Both the position numbers and the translations under genes were made by a program. This document shows positions 58,388 to 64,000 of a DNA stretch of 64,000 bases, piece after piece. The stretch is from the NCBI RefSeq assembly GCF_019049245.1, contig NZ_JAGMUK010000181.1, positions 63,580 through 127,579 of the forward strand. Reading direction: 5' to 3'. The notes under the pieces were generated by a model. The model was not told where the DNA came from and did not search any database. It saw nothing but the letters and a program-made list of their open reading frames with translations. Origin of the DNA: Streptomyces sp. AC555_RSS877. GTDB lineage: Bacteria > Actinomycetota > Actinomycetes > Streptomycetales > Streptomycetaceae. The stretch's first letter is position 1, and each line of letters starts with the position of its first letter.

Positions 58388-59932
58388 TCACTGGCCGCTG
58401 GGTGCCCTGTAGGGCTGGAGGAGTTGGTCGACGGGTGCGTAGTCGTCGGTGAGCAGTCGGGCATCGCCGATCCAGGAGGTGAGGTCGTTGCCGGTGGCGA
58501 TTTTCCAGCCGGTTTGCCGGGCGTCCAGTGCTTCCTGGGTCGCGCGGAGGTCGACTGGTCGGTTGGAGGCGAGCACCACCATATTGCCGCCCTTGGAGGT
58601 GGCGGTCGGGTCGAGGCCGATATCGGCGGGTTCGCCGGCGAGGGCGACGTGCTCGAACGTCTCGCTGAGGGTGGCTACTTCGGCACGGGCGAAGGCCAGA
58701 CCACCGTGATCGATGAGATTGGCGACGTACAGGCCGTCCTCGTTGAGCACTCGCCGTACGTCCGTCATCGCTTCCACCGTGGTGAGGTGCCACGGCACGC
58801 TGACGCCTCCGAAGGCGTCGCCGACGACGAGGTCACGACTGCCGGCATCCAGCCGCCGCAGGCCGAGCCTGCCGTCCTCGACGCGTACGTCGATACCGGC
58901 TGCTGATCTCAGGCCGAGTTGGTCGCGGTCGATGCCCACGACGCCACTGTCGATCTCGGATACGAGGCTCCGCGTCCCGGGCCGCGTGGCCGCGAGGTAT
59001 CGGGGAAAGGTGAGTCCGCCGCCGCCGAGGTGGTGGGAAGCAAGTGGCTGACCCTTGGGAAAGGCGGCATCGACCACCGACGCGATGGCACGCACATACG
59101 TGAACTCCAGGAAGGTCGGGTCGTCGAGGTCGACGTAGGAGTGCCGCACGCCGTCCAGAACGAGTGTGCGGCCGCTGGCCCGGTCGGGGTCTGCGACGAC
59201 CCGTGCGCAGTGGTACCTGGTCTCCGCGTCGCAGCCACCGGGGGCGACCAGGGTGGAGAGGCCGCCGGCAACGACGACGAGTGTGAGGGCAGGGGCGCTT
59301 CTCCACCCGCGCGTTCGCCACTCAACCAGCGCCGAGCCGACCACCAGCAGTGTCCCGAGGCCGATCAGGATGCCGCTGACCGGCAACCGCGACACGAGGA
59401 CGAAGCCGGTGAGGACGGTGCCGACGATGGCGCCCACGGTGCCGACGCCGGACAGTCGGCCGACGACCGTTCCCGTCTCGGCGAGGCTGGTGAGACGCAA
59501 CTTGGTCACGATCGGCGTCACCGCAGAGAGCAGCGCGCCCGGCACGAGGATGGTCAGCGACGCGATCAGCAAGAGCAGCGCCGGCGCCCACTCCGCGGTG
59601 GTGCGCAGTACGGCAGGGGTGAGAGCCACGACCGCTCCCGACACCCCGAGCGAAGGGCCGATGAGCCGGCGTGGATTGACCTGGTCGGCGATGCGCCCAC
59701 CCAGCCAGGAGCCGAGGGCGATGGCGGTGAGGGCGATGCCGATCACCATGGTGCTGGTCTCGAGAGTGAGGCCGAGGTAAGGAGCCAGCAGCCGCAGAGC
59801 GACGATCTCGACCACCAGGACTGCGGCCGAGGACCCGAACACCAGCACGGCAGCGGCACGAGAGCCCACGCCGTCGTCGCGAGGCATGCCCTCGGCGACA
59901 AGCGAGGAAGACGATCCGGTCACAGGCGACAT
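58388..59932 (-). CDS. fused MFS/spermidine-synthase-like protein
   Basis: A 514-aa protein. The N-terminal half (residues ~25-235) has six to seven hydrophobic helices (AAVLVFGSSAAVLVVEIVAL, RLLAPYLGLTLETSTMVIGI, GRLSGVGTVGAIVGTVLTGF), the rest a soluble spermidine-synthase-like Rossmann domain (LDGVRHSYVDLDDPTFLEFT, HHLGGGGLTFPRYLAATRPG, VSEIDSGVVGIDRDQLGLRS, RDLVVGDAFGGVSVPWHLTT, LLTDDYAPVDQLLQPYR). The acidic aminopropyl-site motif of true spermidine synthases is changed (GGGGL rather than GGGDG), so another role is likely. It ends convergent with the aldo/keto reductase. Confidence 0.87.
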   Translation of the reverse strand: MSPVTGSSSSLVAEGMPRDDGVGSRAAAVLVFGSSAAVLVVEIVALRLLAPYLGLTLETSTMVIGIALTAIALGSWLGGRIADQVNPRRLIGPSLGVSGAVVALTPAVLRTTAEWAPALLLLIASLTILVPGALLSAVTPIVTKLRLTSLAETGTVVGRLSGVGTVGAIVGTVLTGFVLVSRLPVSGILIGLGTLLVVGSALVEWRTRGWRSAPALTLVVVAGGLSTLVAPGGCDAETRYHCARVVADPDRASGRTLVLDGVRHSYVDLDDPTFLEFTYVRAIASVVDAAFPKGQPLASHHLGGGGLTFPRYLAATRPGTRSLVSEIDSGVVGIDRDQLGLRSAAGIDVRVEDGRLGLRRLDAGSRDLVVGDAFGGVSVPWHLTTVEAMTDVRRVLNEDGLYVANLIDHGGLAFARAEVATLSETFEHVALAGEPADIGLDPTATSKGGNMVVLASNRPVDLRATQEALDARQTGWKIATGNDLTSWIGDARLLTDDYAPVDQLLQPYRAPSGQ

Positions 59933-60024
59933 CCTTGCACGCTACCCGTCTCCGGACAGGAGTTGAGAGAAGCCGCCGGTCACGGGATCTGATCCGGAGA
60001 CGGCGTGTCTGGTGCTACACCCCT

Positions 60025-60045
60025 GGTGGTACACCGGCAACCACC
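60025..60045. promoter_or_regulatory. inverted repeat GGTGGT-N9-ACCACC, copy A
   Basis: Lies inside a ~54-bp element (60014-60067) that is closely similar to 63161-63215 upstream of the second histidine kinase, and in degenerate form at 61818-61850 upstream of the first. Here it is 93 bp upstream of the fused MFS gene start (minus strand) and 156 bp before the small secreted protein on the plus strand. A shared operator is plausible. Confidence 0.45.
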
Positions 60046-60200
60046 CTGGTTGCAGGCGCAGTTCAACCCCTGGGTGGGCGAGAGGGAGCAGTCCTTCCCA
60101 CTAGCTTTCCCTGTACCCGGCCAACATCGCCTCGGGCGAGCGACCGCACCACCGCTGGGGGACGGGCTCCCCTGCATTCGGGAACCGAAGGGACCTGGAA

Positions 60201-60500
60201 ATGAAGCGACAGCTCATGAGTACGTTCGCCATCCTGACCTTGGCCGGCTCCGGCCTCGTGGCCACGGCGAACAGCGCCTCCGCCGCCGCGTCAGCGATCT
60301 CGTGCACGAGGGTGTTCGACGACGGCAACACACTGGGGCTGAAGTGCACCGGCGCACCCTTCTTCGTGGCCGCGAAGTGCAAGAACGGGAAAACCGCACA
60401 AGGCGCCGTCGCGGCTTCAGGGACGACGTCGTACGCATACTGCACGAGCTACAACTCCTCACTCGCCAGCCCTCGGTCCTACCGCGGATATGAGGTGTAG
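60201..60500 (+). CDS. small secreted protein (99 aa)
   Basis: A signal peptide (MKRQLMSTFAILTLAGSGLV, cleavage after ANSASA) is followed by ~70 residues with four Cys: AISCTRVFDDGNTLGLKCTG, PFFVAAKCKNGKTAQG, SYAYCTSYNSSLASP. Two disulfides are likely. No catalytic motif is visible. The protein belongs to the small Cys-rich exported peptides of Streptomyces. GGGACC upstream is a weak ribosome-binding site. It lies between the MFS gene and the tandem kinases, with an operator-like repeat upstream. Confidence 0.75.
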   Translation: MKRQLMSTFAILTLAGSGLVATANSASAAASAISCTRVFDDGNTLGLKCTGAPFFVAAKCKNGKTAQGAVAASGTTSYAYCTSYNSSLASPRSYRGYEV

Positions 60501-60565
60501 ATCTGGGCCAACCGTAGGGCGGCCGACCGCGTGCCGGCCCGCGCGTCAGGGGCCGAGACGCTTGG

Positions 60566-61813
60566 TCACTTGTCGCGGGACACGGGGACGGTCAGTGCGA
60601 CTTCGAAGCCGCCCTGCGGGCCGGGCCCGGCGGTCACTGTCCCGCCGTAGATACCGGCCCGCTCACGCATGCCGATGAGACCATGGCCGGCGTGCTCCGC
60701 GGTGGTGGCGACGGGAATTGACTCCTGTCCGTCGTCGGACACGAGGACATGAACCGCGGCCTCGTCGTAGTGCACCGTGACGCTCGCGTTCGCTGTCGGC
60801 GCGTGTTTCATGACGTTGGTGAGAGCTTCCTGGATGACTCGGTAGACACACAGGTCGGCGCCGGGCGGCAGCGCGAACGGGGCACCTGTGATCCGGAGGT
60901 CGACGGGGACGCCCGCGGCTTGGACGCGTCGGGCCAACTGCTCCAGTCGCCCGAGACCGGGGGCCGCGTTGAGGTCGCTCGCCCCCTCCTGGGCACGCTC
61001 GGCTCCTTCCCGGAGCACGACCAGCATGCGGCGCATCTCCTCCATCGCCTCGTGGGCGCTGCCCGAGATGGTCCCCAACGCCTCGCGGGCCGTCCTTGGA
61101 TCGGAGGTGAAGACGTATCCGGCCAGGCCGGTCTGGACGGAAATCGCGGACACGTGGTGGGCGATCACGTCGTGCAGTTCACGGGCTATGCGCATGCGCT
61201 CGGCCATGACGGCCCGCTGCGCCTTCTCCTCCTGTTCCAGGCGCAGTTGCTCGCTGAGCACCGCGAGCCGCTCGCCGCGCTCCGCGAGCCGGCGCGAGCG
61301 GTCACCGGTCACCCACAGGACGGCGACCGTCACCGTCACGAAGACCACACTCTGCGGGCCGATCCCGGGCTCGGCGAGCCGCGTGCCCCACAGCAGTACG
61401 AGCAGCGACCCAGCGGCGCACGTCGCCACGACCCTGCGCGGGCGCAACGCCGCGACGGTGTAGAACGCCAGGCCCAGTCCGCAGACGACGACCACGTGGT
61501 AGTAGCCCAGGGTGACATAGCACAGCGTGCAGGCCGCGGTGGAGACGAGCACGGTCAGGGGAGCCCTGCGGCGCACGGTCAGCGGAAGATAGACCGCTGC
61601 GATCAGCACGTAGGCCCATACGTCGGTTTGCCGCCAATAGCCATGCGAGTTCGGCCAGTTGTGCAGCATGGTGCCCATGATTCCGAGTGACACCACCGCG
61701 TAGACGATGTCTGCCACCTGCGAGAAGGCCTGGCGAACCGTCCCGCTCCACGTGAGCTGCGCGAACATCGTCCGAGCGTAGGCCCCCAGCGATCGATCCA
61801 CCCGGCTTTCCAC
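60566..61813 (-). CDS. sensor histidine kinase (tandem copy 1)
   Basis: A 415-aa NarL-type kinase. Hydrophobic segments ~32-165 make a membrane sensor; HisKA_3 with His214 (MRIARELHDVIAHHVSAISV), then HATPase_c: VYRVIQEALTNVMKHAPTAN (N box), VLVSDDGQES (G1), GHGLIGMRERAGIYGGTVTA (G2). It is nearly identical to the kinase at 61909-63213 over its whole length and the two differ mainly in the membrane part. No response regulator adjoins either. GTG 61813 or 61801 could start it; I took the longer frame. Confidence 0.9.
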   Translation of the reverse strand: MESRVDRSLGAYARTMFAQLTWSGTVRQAFSQVADIVYAVVSLGIMGTMLHNWPNSHGYWRQTDVWAYVLIAAVYLPLTVRRRAPLTVLVSTAACTLCYVTLGYYHVVVVCGLGLAFYTVAALRPRRVVATCAAGSLLVLLWGTRLAEPGIGPQSVVFVTVTVAVLWVTGDRSRRLAERGERLAVLSEQLRLEQEEKAQRAVMAERMRIARELHDVIAHHVSAISVQTGLAGYVFTSDPRTAREALGTISGSAHEAMEEMRRMLVVLREGAERAQEGASDLNAAPGLGRLEQLARRVQAAGVPVDLRITGAPFALPPGADLCVYRVIQEALTNVMKHAPTANASVTVHYDEAAVHVLVSDDGQESIPVATTAEHAGHGLIGMRERAGIYGGTVTAGPGPQGGFEVALTVPVSRDK

Positions 61814-61908
61814 GACAGCTCCACCCCAGGTCGTACACCGGCGACCGGTCCGGGCGGACTCCCGGCATGCACTGGATCTGGCGGGAGTTCAGGGGCCGAG
61901 ACGCTTGG

Positions 61909-63213
61909 TCACTTGTCGCGGGACACGGGGACGGTCAGTGCGACTTCGAAGCCGCCCTGCGGGCCGGGCCCGGCGGTCACTGTCCCGCCGTAGATACCGG
62001 CCCGCTCACGCATGCCGATGAGACCATGGCCGGCGTGCCCCGCGGTGGTGGCGGCGGGAATTGACTCCTGTCCGTCGTCGGACACGAGGACATGAACAGC
62101 GGCCTCGTCGTAGTGCACCGTGACGCTCGCGTTCGCTGTCGGCGCGTGCTTCATGACGTTGGTGAGAGCTTCCTGGATGACTCGGTAGACACACAGGTCG
62201 GCGCCGGGCGGCAGCGCGAACGGGGCACCTGTGATCCGGAGGTCGACGGGGACGCCCGCGGCTTCGACGCGTCGGGCCAACTGCTCCAGCCGCCCGAGAC
62301 CGGGGGCGGCGGTGGGGGCGCCTGCCCCCTCCTCGGCACGTTCGGTCCCTTCCCGGAGCACGACCAGCATGCGGCGCATTTCGACCATGGCCTCGTGGGC
62401 GCTGGCAGCGATGGTGTCCAGCGCATTGCGGGCCGTCCTTGGATCGGAGGTGAAGACGTATCCGGCCAGGCCGGTCTGGACGGAGATCACTGACACGTGG
62501 TGGGCGATCACGTCGTGCAGTTCACGGGCAATCTTCATGCGCTCGGCCATGACGGCCCGCTGCGCCTTCTCCTCCTGTTCCAGGCGCAGTTGCTCGCTGA
62601 GCACCGCGAGCCGCTCGCCGCGCTCCGCGAGCCGGCGGGACCGGTCGCCGGTCACCCAGGTGACGGCGACCATCACGGTCACGAAGGCCACACTGAACGG
62701 GCCGCTCCCGGGCTCGGCGAGGCGCGCGCCCCACAGCAGCACGAGCAGCGATGCGGCGGCGCACTTCGCGGCGACCCGGCGCGGGCACTGCGCCGCGACG
62801 GTGTACAGGGCCAGGCCCAGTCCGCTGACGACGACCACGTGGTAGTAGGCCAGGGCGAAGTAACACAGCACGCAGGCCGCGGTGCCGACGAGCACCGTCA
62901 GGGGAGCCCGGCGGCGCACGGCCAGCGGAAGATAGACCGCTGCGATCAGCACGTAGGCCCATACATCGGTCTGCCGCCAATAGCCGTGCGGGTCGGGCAG
63001 GTTGCGCAGCGCAGTGCTCGAGATCCAGACCGACACCACCGCGTAGACGGTGTCTGCGACCTGTGGGAAGGCCCTGCGAACCGCCGGGCTCCACGTGCGC
63101 TGCGCGAACATCGTCCGAGCGTAGGCCGCACGCGATCGCTCCACCCGGCTTTCCTCCCCAGCTACACCCGTGGTGGTAGACCGACGACCACTCTGGTTGC
63201 AGGCGTGGTTCAA
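61909..63213 (-). CDS. sensor histidine kinase (tandem copy 2)
   Basis: A 434-aa paralogue of the preceding kinase. It aligns with copy 1 without gaps at an offset of 19 residues; His233 (MKIARELHDVIAHHVSVISV) is the phosphoacceptor. The first ~23 residues (MNHACNQSGRRSTTTGVAGE) are encoded by the repeat element 63161-63215 and are probably untranslated; the real start is likely GTG at 63144 or nearby. The gap to copy 1 is 95 bp and repeats part of its upstream region, so it is a tandem gene duplication. The gene has no adjacent response regulator. Confidence 0.88.
   Translation of the reverse strand: MNHACNQSGRRSTTTGVAGEESRVERSRAAYARTMFAQRTWSPAVRRAFPQVADTVYAVVSVWISSTALRNLPDPHGYWRQTDVWAYVLIAAVYLPLAVRRRAPLTVLVGTAACVLCYFALAYYHVVVVSGLGLALYTVAAQCPRRVAAKCAAASLLVLLWGARLAEPGSGPFSVAFVTVMVAVTWVTGDRSRRLAERGERLAVLSEQLRLEQEEKAQRAVMAERMKIARELHDVIAHHVSVISVQTGLAGYVFTSDPRTARNALDTIAASAHEAMVEMRRMLVVLREGTERAEEGAGAPTAAPGLGRLEQLARRVEAAGVPVDLRITGAPFALPPGADLCVYRVIQEALTNVMKHAPTANASVTVHYDEAAVHVLVSDDGQESIPAATTAGHAGHGLIGMRERAGIYGGTVTAGPGPQGGFEVALTVPVSRDK
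63173..63191. promoter_or_regulatory. inverted repeat GTGGT-N9-ACCAC, copy B
   Basis: Within the repeat 63161-63215, upstream of the second kinase. It matches the copy at 60025-60045 in sequence, spacing and flanks (the TGGTTGCAGGC and GTTCAACC blocks). Confidence 0.45.
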
Positions 63214-63420
63214 CCTATGCGCGCCGTCGCGTGGATGCCGTGTCGCGGGCCTCCGGTACCAGGAACTGCGCAGGCCGGCACGTGGACCCGCGGAGGGTGG
63301 CCGACGCAGAGGCGGAGGCGGGGATGAAAGATGTCATGCGCCCCCGCCAGGCGGCCGGACCCCGTGGACGGCGACGCCAGGCAGGGCGCCGGACGGCCTC
63401 GCGTCGGCCGGCAGTCGTGC

Positions 63421-64000
63421 TCACAGCAGGTCTGCCCAGCCCGTCCAGCCGCTGGTGGCTTTCGTGACGCGGGGTTTGAAGGTGCCGGTGCCGGTGGCCG
63501 CGTAGAAGTACAGGGCGCCGGAGGAGTTCGTGGCCATGAGATCGGCCTTGCCGTCGCCGTTGGCGTCGCCGGGCGAGAAGAGTTTGCTGTACTGCTGCCA
63601 GCCGGTGCCGATCTTCACCCGGGCCGAGAAGGGGGCGGAAGCCGAGCCGGTGCCCGCGTAGCGCCACAGGGTGCCGGAGGTGTCCCGGGCCAGGAGGTCG
63701 GGGCGGCCGTCGCCCGTGAAGTCGCCTGCGCCGACAAGGGCGTTGTACTGCTGCCAGCCGGTGCCGAGCTTGACGCGGCCGGCGACGGACATGCCGGAGG
63801 CGTTGCCCTGGTAGAGGTAGAGCGTGCCGGTGCTGGTCACGGCGAGGAGGTCGCCCTTGCCGTCACCGGTCAGGTCACCGGGGCCGACGATGCGCTGGTA
63901 CGAGGTGGAGTCGGCGGCCAGCAGGGGGTCCGCGAGGGCGTAGTACGCCGGGTTGGTCAGCTTGCCGCTGCTGACCGACTGGACGACCAGGTCGGCGAGG
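63421..64000 (-). CDS. FG-GAP/VCBS repeat protein (partial, N-terminus off the window)
   Basis: The C-terminal ~190 codons of a larger protein, open to the window edge. Repeats of the form GPGDLTGDGKGDLLAVTSTG, GAGDFTGDGRPDLLARDTSG and SPGDANGDGKADLMATNSSG, each followed by LYLYxG / LWRYAG / LYFYAA, are the calcium-binding blade pattern of FG-GAP/VCBS beta propellers. Between them lie RVKLGTGWQQYNALV and RVKIGTGWQQYSKLF. Related proteins are secreted. The protein ends TSGWTGWADLL. In 63216-63420 no gene is seen. Confidence 0.85.
   Translation of the reverse strand, partial: LADLVVQSVSSGKLTNPAYYALADPLLAADSTSYQRIVGPGDLTGDGKGDLLAVTSTGTLYLYQGNASGMSVAGRVKLGTGWQQYNALVGAGDFTGDGRPDLLARDTSGTLWRYAGTGSASAPFSARVKIGTGWQQYSKLFSPGDANGDGKADLMATNSSGALYFYAATGTGTFKPRVTKATSGWTGWADLL

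Overview
The window is high-GC actinobacterial DNA, almost certainly from a Streptomyces chromosome and probably from an arm rather than the core. The signs are uniform high-GC codon use, many GTG/TTG starts, families typical of the genus (DUF5302, DUF6223, DUF6493, WHG-type TetR, HxlR, small secreted peptidoglycan-binding and SH3 proteins), and an unusually high number of decayed genes next to accessory metabolism. No phage, IS element or CRISPR array was found.

Layout. 1-4.7 kb: a catabolic cluster (enoyl-CoA hydratase fragment, TetR, SDR, HxlR, SRPBCC, LLM-type monooxygenase); the TetR promoter and the SDR start region share a palindromic operator. 4.7-9.2 kb: two facing gene remnants, an intact dihydrolipoyl dehydrogenase (lpdA), a frameshifted aldo/keto reductase and a nonsense-interrupted TetR. 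9.4-12.8 kb: a minus-strand protease operon (S8 subtilase, 118-aa protein, M14 carboxypeptidase, 76-aa protein), all apparently lacking signal peptides. 13-16.4 kb: DUF5302, a small membrane protein, a LuxC-like acyl-CoA reductase pseudogene and an ABC-F ATPase pseudogene. 16.8-18.3 kb: three small secreted proteins (two peptidoglycan-binding, one SH3-like). 18.4-24.7 kb: an N-truncated DUF899 gene, then a polysaccharide-degradation locus (GH97, GH95-like, jelly-roll lyase/lectin-like). 25.2-28.6 kb: an Opp-type ABC importer with a frameshifted binding protein and fused permeases but no ATPase, behind a palindromic metal-box-like site. 28.7-36.4 kb: small unknowns, a NarL-type two-component pair, GNATs and an imine-reductase-like/HxlR divergent pair.

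36.6-46.1 kb is the clearest metabolic unit. On the minus strand are glucarate dehydratase (gudD), a 2-hydroxyacid dehydrogenase and 5-dehydro-4-deoxyglucarate dehydratase. Divergent from them is a complete five-gene Opp-type ABC transporter. A 16-bp motif occurs upstream of both arms, so uptake and breakdown of an aldaric acid are probably co-regulated. 46.3-54.4 kb: DUF2809, an NAD-dependent DNA ligase, a CPCC zinc protein, and a translationally coupled DUF6493 / SWIM zinc-finger pair.

54.4-64 kb: a PPOX-family fragment, an anchored unknown, and a 73-nt tRNA-Gly(UCC)-like gene whose T-loop carries GUGCA instead of GUUCR, the substitution known from staphylococcal tRNA-Gly species used for cell-wall synthesis rather than translation. 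These are followed by an ABM-family protein, an XRE regulator divergent from an aldo/keto reductase, a fused MFS/spermidine-synthase protein, a small secreted protein, two near-identical tandem histidine kinases with no response regulator, and the C-terminal part of an FG-GAP/VCBS repeat protein running off the window.

The tRNA-Gly variant, the protease operon, the glucarate regulon and the tandem kinases are the items most worth following up. Several frameshifts are single-base changes in C/G runs and could be sequencing errors; the internal deletion, the nonsense codon and the facing-remnant junctions are harder to explain that way.
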